Source: Paenibacillus sp. PvR098
GTDB lineage: Bacteria; Bacillota; Bacilli; Paenibacillales; NBRC-103111
Length of the DNA: 64,000 nt
NCBI RefSeq assembly: GCF_017833255.1
Contig: NZ_JAFIBU010000001.1
Location: 3,166,501 to 3,230,500 of the forward strand
Direction: 5' to 3'
The translations under genes and the position numbers were made by a program. Below are positions 42,227 through 50,318 of the stretch, piece by piece; the stretch's first letter is position 1; each line of letters begins with the position of its first letter. The notes under the pieces are model-generated. The model was given only the letters and a program-made list of their open reading frames with translations. It made no database searches and was not told the origin of the DNA.

Positions 42227-43267
42227 TTAGTTTATTTCATGTATGTCATAATAGTCGTTGGAAATATTTTTAATGTGAGGGGATAAGTTATCTGTATATA
42301 AGATAAATAGATTATCGCTAGCCCGGGTGATCGCCACATAGAGTGCATCCTTAAGATTGTAGGCATTAGTATCAACTTCGCATGAAGGCAGAAATACATG
42401 TTCAAACTGAAGCCCTTTTGAGCTATGGTACGTCATAACTTTTGGCTTTGCAGTATAAAAATCAAGTTTGTTTACTGATTGTTTTCCTCTATTATATTTT
42501 GCTTCTATGGCAAATCCAATTTGTTTGTAAAACTCAAACGCATCTTTAACTTTATCGTTATTTTGAAATAAAATTGCTACATCAAGCCATCCTTCTCTTT
42601 CAATAACTTCTTTGATATATCTAAGCTCTTCATAAAAACTTGTTCCATGTATGACTAGCGGTTTTTCCCCTCCTTTTTTGACACATCTCCCCACCAAATC
42701 TTTGTCGTCACTTTTGAGATGGATTGCGAATTCAGCAACTGATTTTGGTAACCTATAATTCTTCACTAATTTTTTATGGTTTGAATCCTTAATGGAAGTT
42801 ATAGCTTTTACCTTAGCCAGATTCAAACAGCCTTTGTGGGAATAAAGTTGTTGTGCATCATCTCCGAAAAATAAAAAATTTTTATTAGCCATACCCACCA
42901 TTTTTTTTATTTGCTCTTTGGTGAAATCTTGAATCTCATCAACAATTATATAATCGGCGCTTTCATATCCAAGCTTCTCCAATTGATGATAATTACAGAC
43001 GCGATCTGGATCTAAGCCTAAATGTGTTATACCATCTTTTATGAACGCTCGCAGTGTAACTGTATAAATAATTATTAAATAGGTACCGGCACCTGAATCT
43101 TGAATTTCCTTGGCTTTTTGTAGAGCTAGTATTGTTTTGCCGCTACCTGCACAACCCTCTATCAGATAGTTATCCATTTTTAGCATTCTTATTTTATATT
43201 GCTCATCATCTAATTCGTCTTCACGAATTAACCATCTTCTATCCGTAACTTCGCTATGCTCAAACAT
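42227..43267 (-). CDS. Minimal UvrD-like SF1 helicase
   Basis: 346 residues, about half of UvrD. Walker A EGCAGSGKTILAL, Walker B ADYIIVDEIQDFTKEQ, FFGDDAQQLYSHKG (motif III), VMTYHSSKGLQFEHVFLP (motif V) and ALYVAITRASDNLFILY (motif VI) are all present, so the motor core is intact while the 1B/2B insertions are short. GAGGGGG precedes the ATG. First gene of the module C operon, divergent from the toxin-antitoxin genes. Predicted cytoplasmic nucleic-acid translocase that serves the partner protein. Confidence 0.9.
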   Translation of the reverse strand: MFEHSEVTDRRWLIREDELDDEQYKIRMLKMDNYLIEGCAGSGKTILALQKAKEIQDSGAGTYLIIIYTVTLRAFIKDGITHLGLDPDRVCNYHQLEKLGYESADYIIVDEIQDFTKEQIKKMVGMANKNFLFFGDDAQQLYSHKGCLNLAKVKAITSIKDSNHKKLVKNYRLPKSVAEFAIHLKSDDKDLVGRCVKKGGEKPLVIHGTSFYEELRYIKEVIEREGWLDVAILFQNNDKVKDAFEFYKQIGFAIEAKYNRGKQSVNKLDFYTAKPKVMTYHSSKGLQFEHVFLPSCEVDTNAYNLKDALYVAITRASDNLFILYTDNLSPHIKNISNDYYDIHEIN

Positions 43268-43328
43268 TCTTTGTTCCCCCTCTCATAAAACAAATGTAGC
43301 CTTATTATCAAAATTATGATACCATATT

Positions 43329-43347
43329 ATTAACCAAAACGGTTAAT
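43329..43347. promoter_or_regulatory. Operator candidate between helicase operon and higBA
   Basis: ATTAACC-AAAAC-GGTTAAT inverted repeat in the 107-base divergent intergenic region. The HTH of the HigA-type antitoxin is the likely ligand, so it may control both directions. Confidence 0.55.
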
Positions 43348-43374
43348 TATTTTTCTTTAGGGGAGAATATCAGT

Positions 43375-43707
43375 GTGGAGATACGTTTTGAAAACGACAC
43401 TCAAAAGGAGTTCTACGAAAGTGAAAAGTTACTCCGCAGAGAGTATGGAGAATTAGCAAGAGCAATAGCGCGTAGGTTAGTCCAAATCAAGGCTTATGAA
43501 TCAGTTCGGCAACTTCTTAATACAGGATTAGGTAAGCCACACATGTTAACTGGTGAATATGATAAATGTATCGCAATAAGTGTTAGTGCAAATTACCGAT
43601 TAATAATAAAACCCGAGTATCCAGAGTACACGGACTTTGCGAAGCTTGATTTATCGATTGTAACGGTGGTCACTATTATGGAGGTGACGGACTACCATGG
43701 AAACTAA
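43375..43707 (+). CDS. higB: HigB/RelE-type toxin
   Basis: 110 residues of the RelE/ParE fold, HigB subgroup: FENDTQKEFYESEKLLRREY then IARRLVQIKAYESVRQLLN, and ISVSANYRLIIKPEY. Such toxins cut mRNA in ribosomes. GTG start with GGGGAG upstream. It overlaps the antitoxin gene by 11 bases. The toxin-first order is typical of higBA. It is located next to the rlmH junction, where it would penalise loss of the cassette. Confidence 0.85.
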   Translation: MEIRFENDTQKEFYESEKLLRREYGELARAIARRLVQIKAYESVRQLLNTGLGKPHMLTGEYDKCIAISVSANYRLIIKPEYPEYTDFAKLDLSIVTVVTIMEVTDYHGN

Positions 43708-44767
43708 AGATTTTCAACCCGGAATAGCGATCCCACCGGGAGAAACATTACAAGAAATATTAGATGATATTCAAATGAGCCAAAAAGAACTTGCAATACG
43801 ACTTGGTTGCACACCAAAACATGTAAACAATGTCATAAAGGGTACGGTATCCTTAACTCACGATTTTGCAATAAAATTAGAATCTGTTCTAAATTTTCCA
43901 GCACAGTTTTGGATGAATCTCGAGCAAATTTATCAAGAGACACAAACTAGACTGAAGGCACTTCCTGAAATAGAAGAAGAGACTTACCTTTTAGATTTGA
44001 TACCCTATAATGAAATATCCAAAATGGGCTGGGTACCTTCGACTAAACACCCTGTTGAAAAGATAAAATATTTGCGCTCGTTTTTTAGAGTTGCCTCCCT
44101 TGACTGTGTACCAAATATTCATGCTGTAGCTTTTAGAAAATCAGAAAAATTTTCAGCCGAAGAGTATGCATTAGCCACATGGATTACAAAAGCTGAAAAT
44201 CAGGCTAGAGAGATTGACGCTGAGCAATACGATAGAAGTAAGTTAATCGAATCATTGCCCACATTAAAACGTCTAACTACTCGTCCATTAAAGGCATCCG
44301 CGACCGAGCTTATAACGATATGTGCTTCATTCGGTGTGGCTGTAGTGATTATTCCTCACATCTCAAAAACCCATATCAATGGAGCAACTAAATGGTTACC
44401 TAACAACAGAGCACTAGTGGCATTAAGCCTAAAAGGCTCATATGAAGATATCTTTTGGTTTACGTTTTTTCACGAACTAGGTCATGTCTTACAACACAAG
44501 AAGAGCACTATTTTTATTGACATTGAACAGGAAGAAATCAATAAATGGGAGACCGAAGCAGATCAATTTGCATTAAACACCCTAGTTGATAATTATTCCT
44601 ACACGGAATTTGTCAAACACGAAAATTACAAAAACAAAGCAGAACTCAGAAAGTTTTGCGAAATTCAGGGCATACACCCTGGAATCATGGTTGGCAGATT
44701 AATGAAAGATGGTTACATTTCATATAGTGATTTATCATATCGAGATTTTAGAAGAAGGGTAAATTAG
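43697..44767 (+). CDS. higA: HigA-type antitoxin fused to an ImmA/IrrE metallopeptidase
   Basis: 356 residues. N-terminal XRE HTH at about 10-75 (IAIPPGETLQEILDDIQMS then QKELAIRLGCTPKHVNNVIK), and a C-terminal peptidase domain with the zinc motif FFHELGHVLQHKK. This fusion is common for long HigA antitoxins: it neutralises HigB and represses the operon, while the peptidase may cleave a repressor or itself on a signal. Followed by a terminator hairpin. Confidence 0.88.
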   Translation: METKDFQPGIAIPPGETLQEILDDIQMSQKELAIRLGCTPKHVNNVIKGTVSLTHDFAIKLESVLNFPAQFWMNLEQIYQETQTRLKALPEIEEETYLLDLIPYNEISKMGWVPSTKHPVEKIKYLRSFFRVASLDCVPNIHAVAFRKSEKFSAEEYALATWITKAENQAREIDAEQYDRSKLIESLPTLKRLTTRPLKASATELITICASFGVAVVIIPHISKTHINGATKWLPNNRALVALSLKGSYEDIFWFTFFHELGHVLQHKKSTIFIDIEQEEINKWETEADQFALNTLVDNYSYTEFVKHENYKNKAELRKFCEIQGIHPGIMVGRLMKDGYISYSDLSYRDFRRRVN

Positions 44768-44801
44768 GATCTTCATTTCAAAATCTCACCTCTAACGAGT
44801 A

Positions 44802-44839
44802 TGAGACCACTTATTTAAAACGATCCCTAAGTGGTCTCA
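44802..44839. terminator. Hairpin after higA
   Basis: TGAGACCACTTA / TAAGTGGTCTCA, perfect 12-bp arms with a 14-base loop. No long T run on either side, so a modest terminator. It may also serve as the end structure of module C. Confidence 0.6.
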
Positions 44840-44892
44840 CACCCTCTTCACCGGGGCAACTTCCGCTCCCGGCAAGAATGTAAGGCCAAAAA

Positions 44893-44917
44893 CTTCGCCT
44901 CACTTGTGATACGGTTC
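44893..44917 (-). other. att-like site at the rlmH 3' end (chromosomal copy)
   Basis: Minus-strand GAACCGTATCACAAGTGA encodes the last residues Glu-Pro-Tyr-His-Lys and stop of RlmH, followed by GGCGAAG. The equivalent codons are the known SCC integration site in staphylococci (Glu-Ala-Tyr-His-Lys-stop). Copies at 40274 and 38033. Confidence 0.75.
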
Positions 44918-45379
44918 CCTCCGTATAATCTTAAAAGCCCGATACACTTGCTCTACCAGCACAAGACGCATAAGCTGGTGGGGCAGCGTCATCCGCCCGA
45001 ACGAAAGCTTCAGGTCAGCACGCGCTAATACCTCAGGCGAGAGTCCAAGCGAACCGCCGATCACGAAAGCTACACTGCTGCGCCCGTACGTGGCCAGGTC
45101 CTCCACGTGCCTCGCGAGCTCCTCGCTCGAAAACGGCCGTCCGTCGATAGCGAGCGCCACGACATGGGCGTCGCTGCGCAGCTGCGCAAGAATGCGCTCA
45201 CCTTCGCGCTGCTTCACCTGCGCCTCCTCCGCGGCGCTCATGGACTCTGGCGCCTTCTCGTCAGGCACCTCGACCATCTGCAACTTGGCATAAGGGCCAA
45301 GGCGTTTTACATACTCCGCGATGCCCTGCACTAAGTATGATTCCTTTAACTTGCCAACAGTAATAATTTGAATATTCAA
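44900..45379 (-). CDS. rlmH: 23S rRNA (pseudouridine1915-N3)-methyltransferase RlmH
   Basis: 159 residues, exact family length. Methylates pseudouridine 1915 of 23S rRNA in the assembled ribosome; SPOUT fold. [40 protein letters not shown] (SAM-binding knot) and the C-terminus [10 protein letters not shown] are diagnostic. TTG start with AAGGAGG upstream; an upstream ATG gives an unlikely extension. The C-terminus is intact although an accessory region is joined right after it. Confidence 0.96.
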   Translation of the reverse strand: MNIQIITVGKLKESYLVQGIAEYVKRLGPYAKLQMVEVPDEKAPESMSAAEEAQVKQREGERILAQLRSDAHVVALAIDGRPFSSEELARHVEDLATYGRSSVAFVIGGSLGLSPEVLARADLKLSFGRMTLPHQLMRLVLVEQVYRAFKIIRREPYHK

Positions 45380-45408
45380 CGCGTATCCTTCCTCCTTATG
45401 ATGCAACA

Positions 45409-45442
45409 AATAAAAAAGAAGGCCGCTTAACCTAAGCGAGCC
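45409..45442 (-). terminator. Terminator between the CxxH/CxxC gene and rlmH
   Basis: Minus-strand GGCTCGCTTA-GGT-TAAGCGGCC stem followed by TTCTTTTTTATTT. Confidence 0.75.
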
Positions 45443-45478
45443 CCCTCCGACATGATCTTCGGCCTATGCCACTTTCAT

Positions 45479-45646
45479 CTATACCACTAAAAACCGTCCC
45501 GGCTCGGCACAACGCTCGCAATGCGCAGGAGCCGTCCAATCCGTAAAATGGACTTCCTCCAGATCGACAATGTCCGGCGCATCCTCATACTCATCAACGA
45601 ACATATCAATCGCCAGCTCCAAATGTTCCTTACAAACCACGTACAT
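45479..45646 (-). CDS. CxxH/CxxC small protein (YyzF-like)
   Basis: 55 residues with VCKEH and HCERC, a likely zinc-binding pair, and FVDEYEDAPDIVDLEEVHFT between them. The ATG at 45646 follows AAGGGG by 8 bases. Small conserved protein of Bacilli found beside htrC/rlmH; function unknown. Confidence 0.85.
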   Translation of the reverse strand: MYVVCKEHLELAIDMFVDEYEDAPDIVDLEEVHFTDWTAPAHCERCAEPGRFLVV

Positions 45647-45778
45647 CGTAAGACCCCTTTTTCTCTTTGCCCACAAACCCGCACAGCCGTGAATGCTATC
45701 AGACAAATGATCACGTTATATGTTCTAGTTTACCCCAAAGCATGCAGCTCTAACAAGTCGATAACCCTAGCTCAACAT

Positions 45779-46999
45779 TCATCGTTCTTGCTGTAATTCT
45801 TCCAGCTTCAGCGGCAGCGTGCTCTTCTTAGCCCCCCGGTAGAAGGTCACATTCAACTCATCGCCTATCCGCTTATGACCATAAATGTATTTGCGCAGGG
45901 CCAGCGTTCCCTCTACCGATTTACCGTCGAGCTCTACAATCACGTCACCGCTTCTGAGTCCCGCTTCCTTGGCCGGTCCGATGACCTCCAATACGATGAC
46001 GCCCCGCTTAATATCCGATGGGATTTTCAAGTTATCCGCTTCGGCAAACAAATGGAGATCTTGAGTGACTACGCCTATGTAGGGTCGCTTCACCTTTTGG
46101 TCCGTAACCAGCGCTTGGATCACTGTTTTCGCCTGATTGATCGGGATGGCAAAGCCGAGTCCTTCTACACCCATATCGGCAACCTTCATCGTATTAATAC
46201 CAACGACCTTGCCTGCCAGATTGACAAGCGCGCCACCGCTGTTGCCTTGATTGATCGCGGCATCCGTCTGAATGACTTCCATCTCCCAATCAAACTCGCC
46301 TTCCCTGCCTAAAGATACCGGGATCGTCCGCTTCGGCCAGCTAATAATGCCCTTCGTCACGGTTGGGGCATAGCCGAGTCCAAGCGGATTACCTACCGCG
46401 ATGGCCGTCTCCCCTGCCCGCAGCGCGTCGGAATCGCCGAACTCCGCCACCTGCTTAATCCCGCTTCCATCGATCTCCAGGACCGCCAAGTCGGTGATCT
46501 GATCGCTGCCGACCAGGGCCGCCTCGCGCTTCTCGCCTGTAATGGTCATAATATCGAGCTTCGTAAATCCATCCACCACGTGATTGTTCGTCACGATGCG
46601 TACTTTATCGCCTGCCCGGTCAAAAATCACGCCAGAACCAAGACCCATGGACCCTCCACGTTCCTTGTCCCCTTCGCGGCGGGTTCCGAAGATACTCACT
46701 ACGGTAGGAGATATCCTCTCCGCCGCGCCTACAACAGTATCGCTCATTTCCCGGTCGCTCTGATCTTCGACATCGGCCATTCCCGGTGCTGGAGCAAAGG
46801 CCGCCAACGCTTGCGGCTGCGCCATATCGTCCGACGATCCGCCGCCAAAAAATAAAAACAGCACAGCCAGTACCACTGCCCCGACGGTAGCAGGGAGCAG
46901 CCAAGGCCATCGCGTGGGCAAACGACCCGCGGAGAGACGCAATGCTTCCTTGTGTGACATCTTCGTTGAATAGAAATCGTCGTCGTCAAACAAACTCAC
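45779..46999 (-). CDS. htrC: HtrA-like membrane-anchored serine protease
   Basis: 406 residues: cytoplasmic N-terminus, one membrane span (WPWLLPATVGAVVLAVLFLF), trypsin-like domain with His in TNNHVVDG, Asp in TDLAVLEID and Ser in QGNSGGALV, then one PDZ domain (GVIVLEVIGPAKEAGLRSGD). GTG at 46999 has AAGGGGG 8 bases upstream. Degrades misfolded proteins outside the membrane. It is downstream of wal genes as in Bacillus, though a small opposite-strand gene separates them here. Confidence 0.93.
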   Translation of the reverse strand: MSLFDDDDFYSTKMSHKEALRLSAGRLPTRWPWLLPATVGAVVLAVLFLFFGGGSSDDMAQPQALAAFAPAPGMADVEDQSDREMSDTVVGAAERISPTVVSIFGTRREGDKERGGSMGLGSGVIFDRAGDKVRIVTNNHVVDGFTKLDIMTITGEKREAALVGSDQITDLAVLEIDGSGIKQVAEFGDSDALRAGETAIAVGNPLGLGYAPTVTKGIISWPKRTIPVSLGREGEFDWEMEVIQTDAAINQGNSGGALVNLAGKVVGINTMKVADMGVEGLGFAIPINQAKTVIQALVTDQKVKRPYIGVVTQDLHLFAEADNLKIPSDIKRGVIVLEVIGPAKEAGLRSGDVIVELDGKSVEGTLALRKYIYGHKRIGDELNVTFYRGAKKSTLPLKLEELQQER

Positions 47000-47223
47000 C
47001 GCAGCCGCCCCCTTATTTCCCCATGAATACATGGGAATGCATCGAATCCCAGACCTACCCCAGCAATATCCAAGCCGAATCTCCTCATTCTCTGCCCTTC
47101 TATTTTACCTTAAAAACTCGCAGTCTGAGAAACTAAAAAAATAGGAATATTATTCTAAACACTAGACTAGAATAAGAACATGAGTTAACCATTCCCATTC
47201 CTGAATAAAAGAGGTTATGCCCT

Positions 47224-47445
47224 ATGACTAGCAACCGTATCCATTCTCATCTCGAAGAAATTGCACTGATCGGCAAACTAGCCGATTTGAAGGAAGACCA
47301 CTACCAGCACTCCCTCCTGCTCAGCGCCGTCATCGAACTGCTCATGGAAAAAGGGATGCTCACCGCGGAAGAACTATCCGTCAAAACGCAGGCTTTGGAA
47401 GTTCAAGATGAGGCAGCTGTTATGTCAGATTTGTTTCATGAATGA
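47224..47445 (+). CDS. Small conserved-looking protein of unknown function
   Basis: 73 residues, soluble and helical (HSHLEEIALIGKLADLKEDH then LLLSAVIELLMEKGMLTAEE). AGAGG lies 8 bases before the ATG. The pattern of two helices plus a terminal helical hairpin looks like a real small protein rather than a chance frame, and no gene competes on the other strand. I do not recognise the family. Convergent with walJ. Confidence 0.7.
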   Translation: MTSNRIHSHLEEIALIGKLADLKEDHYQHSLLLSAVIELLMEKGMLTAEELSVKTQALEVQDEAAVMSDLFHE

Positions 47446-47454
47446 CACCAATAG

Positions 47455-48258
47455 CTACTCCTCATTGAGCAAATCCCAAGCTGTAGAGCGATCGTGATAC
47501 GTATCCATCAGCTTTGCCCGGTGATCATCCGGTGCGAGCCGCTCCTCTACCATACTATTCACAGTTAGCCTGGCCAAATCCATCAGATTGTGGTCGCGGC
47601 TCAAGTGAGCGAGATAAACCCGTTTGGTTTTCGATGTCATCACATCTACCAGTCCGGTGCCTGCCGCTTCGTTCGATAAGTGTCCTACGTCGCTCAAAAT
47701 GCGCCGTTTAATATTCCAAGGATACCGGCCCACTCGAAGCATCTCGGTATCGTGATTGGATTCCAGGATCAGCACGTCGCTATCCTGAATTTTCTCCTTC
47801 ACCTTCGAGCTCATGTAGCCAAGATCGGTTGCTAAGCTCAACTTTTCTTCCTCATGGTAAAAGCAGTAGCCTACCGGTTCCGCCGCATCGTGCGAAATGC
47901 CATACGATTCAACCTGCAGCGAACCGAATTCGCGTATTTCCCCTGTTTGCATGACGCATTTGTTCGCTTCGGCAATCTTGCCAATCTGCTTATCGAGCGC
48001 TTCCCACGTTTTTTCATTGGCATAGATCGGCAAATCGTACTTGCGGGCAATCGCCCCAAGACCCTTAATATGATCCGCGTGCTCGTGCGTCACTAGAATG
48101 GCATCCAGCTCTTGCGGGGACATTCCCCGCTCCTTCAGAAGCTGCTCCACCTTCTTGCCGCTCAGCCCCGCGTCAACCAGCACCTTGCCTTCCTCTGTAG
48201 CCACTACCATAGCGTTCCCCGTGGAACCACTGCCAAGCATACAAAACCGCATTCCCAT
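47455..48258 (-). CDS. walJ: MBL-fold hydrolase WalJ (YycJ)
   Basis: 267 residues from the ATG at 48258 (GGGAG 8 bases upstream). Metal site: LVTHEHADHIKGLG, with DLGYMS and LAHLSRDHN supplying further ligands. WalJ is a metallo-beta-lactamase-fold exonuclease-like protein of the WalRK operon, linked to cell-wall and DNA-repair phenotypes. The three nearby ATG codons make the exact start uncertain by 6 bases. Confidence 0.93.
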   Translation of the reverse strand: MGMRFCMLGSGSTGNAMVVATEEGKVLVDAGLSGKKVEQLLKERGMSPQELDAILVTHEHADHIKGLGAIARKYDLPIYANEKTWEALDKQIGKIAEANKCVMQTGEIREFGSLQVESYGISHDAAEPVGYCFYHEEEKLSLATDLGYMSSKVKEKIQDSDVLILESNHDTEMLRVGRYPWNIKRRILSDVGHLSNEAAGTGLVDVMTSKTKRVYLAHLSRDHNLMDLARLTVNSMVEERLAPDDHRAKLMDTYHDRSTAWDLLNEE

Positions 48259-48277
48259 CCCCATAACTCCCAACCGC

Positions 48278-49018
48278 TTACTTATTGTTTTGCTGTGGCT
48301 CCTCCACCGCACCGTTAAACGCATGAACAAAATAAAATTCCCCGTTAGCGAGCGACACACGCCAAGACGGTACCATGTACATCGTCTGTGAATTGTACAC
48401 CTGCCCATGATACCCCAGCCTCACGCCCGTAATGACCGAACCAGGCGGCAAATAATTCTCAATCATGCTGCGAAGTGCTATATAGGGCGAAATGACCTTT
48501 TGCTCCTTCTGGTCATCTTCGGACTGCACCTCCACGTAGCCCTGCCGATAGGATGTCACCTGCCCGTTATGCTCAATCAGCTCCAACTGGACCTCGAACA
48601 TGGGCAGTGAGCGGTACAGCTGGTGGAACACATACGTCCCCCCAAGGCTTGTCATCGGATCGAACTGGTACGCTCCGACATGCGCAATCCCGGTCCGACC
48701 TAGCACATCCTTGAAGGATCCCTTATTGATCAGAGGATCAAATTTAAAAGGTGTTCTAAGCGGAATCGTCTCCTCCGGCGTCAGCTTTTCGTCGAATTTC
48801 ACAACGATTTCCTTAAGCCTCGGCAGATCCTTCGGGATGTCTGCTGGCACTTGAATATTTTTGCTTTTCACCAGCCGCTGAAGCTCCTCAGCCGTTCCGC
48901 TCGGGTTCGCCTCCAGTTCAAGAATGTCGGCACGGCTGGACCAGAGCTGGACGCCCAGCACTATATTGAGCAGCAAAAAGGACATAATCAATATCGTCTT
49001 GGCCCGGCCCCAATCCAT
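48278..49018 (-). CDS. walI: WalI (YycI) regulator of WalK
   Basis: 246 residues with one N-terminal membrane anchor (AKTILIMSFLLLNIVLGVQL) and an extracytoplasmic domain. With WalH it binds WalK through the membrane and tunes kinase activity. It sits 13 bases after walH and 19 before walJ, the usual order. MDWGRAK at the start is typical of the family. Confidence 0.92.
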   Translation of the reverse strand: MDWGRAKTILIMSFLLLNIVLGVQLWSSRADILELEANPSGTAEELQRLVKSKNIQVPADIPKDLPRLKEIVVKFDEKLTPEETIPLRTPFKFDPLINKGSFKDVLGRTGIAHVGAYQFDPMTSLGGTYVFHQLYRSLPMFEVQLELIEHNGQVTSYRQGYVEVQSEDDQKEQKVISPYIALRSMIENYLPPGSVITGVRLGYHGQVYNSQTMYMVPSWRVSLANGEFYFVHAFNGAVEEPQQNNK

Positions 49019-49031
49019 CCGTCGTACCCCC

Positions 49032-50318
49032 TTATTCTAAAAACTCATACGTACCGTCACGAAGCTCCACGGCCCACGCCGGAACCAGCTCTATTGTTTG
49101 CTCCCCTACGACGGGTCGATACGCAGGAAATAGCGAATATACCTGCTTATCGGCAGTGAACTTCGCAAGTTTCTGCACTAAATCCTCACCGCCGGCAAGC
49201 TGCGCCTCTTTCCGGGTGACCCCCTCCGGATCAGGCGTCATGATCGAGCGTTCATAGCTCGCTACAATCCCTTTTTGCAGCGAAATCTTCATAAAACCGA
49301 TATTTTTATTGCCCATGCTGATGATCGGATACGATTCATAATACTGACGAAAAATAAACGGCTGATTGCTTGTTATGAGCTGCTGAGGCACCTTTTGCAC
49401 CGCATACGTTCCGTTCCATCCCCCATGCTGGTTGATGAATTGCACCGCAGCAAGCAGATTATCAAGAATATCCATTCTGCTCTCCGCAGGCGCTACGGGG
49501 TCTGAATACGTCATCCAGTGCTGCTCATTTTTGAGCTGCAGTCCTCTTTTGCCATCGGTATAAATCTCCGAACCGTCCCGCTCCGTCAAATTCCTTGTAA
49601 CCGTCGGGTCAACAAAAAACGTGCGCTTCAGCTGATCTACTGTGAATTGAGTAAAGCCCATTTGATAGCCTATCATCGGCAGCGGCTGCGTCGGCAAATA
49701 ATAATCACCGGCGGCCACCTTGCGGTACGGAATAAAGTTAGGGGCGACAGTCACAAAGCGCTCAATATCCTTCACCGTAAAATCCGCCCTCGTCACCTCA
49801 TACAATGTGTTCGGCGTATCGGTAAACAAGATCGTGCTAACCTCGTTCGCATCCTTGGCAAAAATCCATATCCGCGTAATCAGGTCGCTTTCACCGATCA
49901 AATCTCCTTTAAGCTGCATCACACGTTGAAGGACAGTCATAGGCAGACCGTCGCGAAAACGGATTTCTACTCCCTGGTGCTTGCTGCTTACTTCATCCCA
50001 GTTTATGCCCAGCTGTATCACATTCGTCTTACGGAACCCCTCTAAAAAACGCTGCTTTACATTATCCAACACATCGTTATACTGCTGCGTATTCGGATGG
50101 AGCACCGTATGCTGTCCATTGCCAAGGTGCAGTACCAGTTGGTCTGAAAATAACATTTCCTCCATCGATACCTGATCGCCCAGCATATCGGTCTTCACAT
50201 ATTCGTCCGGAGGAGTAAGCGGGTCAAATTTCGGGTAGCTGTACGCAAGTAAATAGCTTTGCAGCAGACTCATCATGATCAACAACGTCAGCGCAGCCGT
50301 CTTCATCTGCTCTATCAT
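49032..50318 (-). CDS. walH: WalH (YycH) regulator of WalK
   Basis: 428 residues, one N-terminal span (LTLLIMMSLLQSYLLAYSYP) and a large extracytoplasmic region. ATG overlaps the walK stop by 4 bases. Works with WalI on WalK. Sequence drift is high in this family, but position and layout are clear. Confidence 0.92.
   Translation of the reverse strand: MIEQMKTAALTLLIMMSLLQSYLLAYSYPKFDPLTPPDEYVKTDMLGDQVSMEEMLFSDQLVLHLGNGQHTVLHPNTQQYNDVLDNVKQRFLEGFRKTNVIQLGINWDEVSSKHQGVEIRFRDGLPMTVLQRVMQLKGDLIGESDLITRIWIFAKDANEVSTILFTDTPNTLYEVTRADFTVKDIERFVTVAPNFIPYRKVAAGDYYLPTQPLPMIGYQMGFTQFTVDQLKRTFFVDPTVTRNLTERDGSEIYTDGKRGLQLKNEQHWMTYSDPVAPAESRMDILDNLLAAVQFINQHGGWNGTYAVQKVPQQLITSNQPFIFRQYYESYPIISMGNKNIGFMKISLQKGIVASYERSIMTPDPEGVTRKEAQLAGGEDLVQKLAKFTADKQVYSLFPAYRPVVGEQTIELVPAWAVELRDGTYEFLE

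Larger units (their letters stand above)
35467..44917. mobile_element. Composite accessory region built at the rlmH 3' end (SCC-like layout)
   Basis: Bounded on the right by the 3' end of rlmH. It holds three gene modules separated by copies of the rlmH terminal sequence at 40274 and 38033, with a degenerate copy at 35467, all in the same orientation. The modules are a ParM-like pair with iterons, a DUF2975/HTH/membrane trio, and an AT-rich helicase plus toxin-antitoxin module. No recombinase, integrase or transposase gene is visible, so the units would be non-autonomous. The layout is seen; the mode of movement is inferred from SCC elements. Confidence 0.65.

Noticed and set aside
40482-43267. 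Gabija defence system
   Set aside because: The helicase is much shorter than GajB and the partner lacks the OLD ATPase and TOPRIM motifs of GajA.
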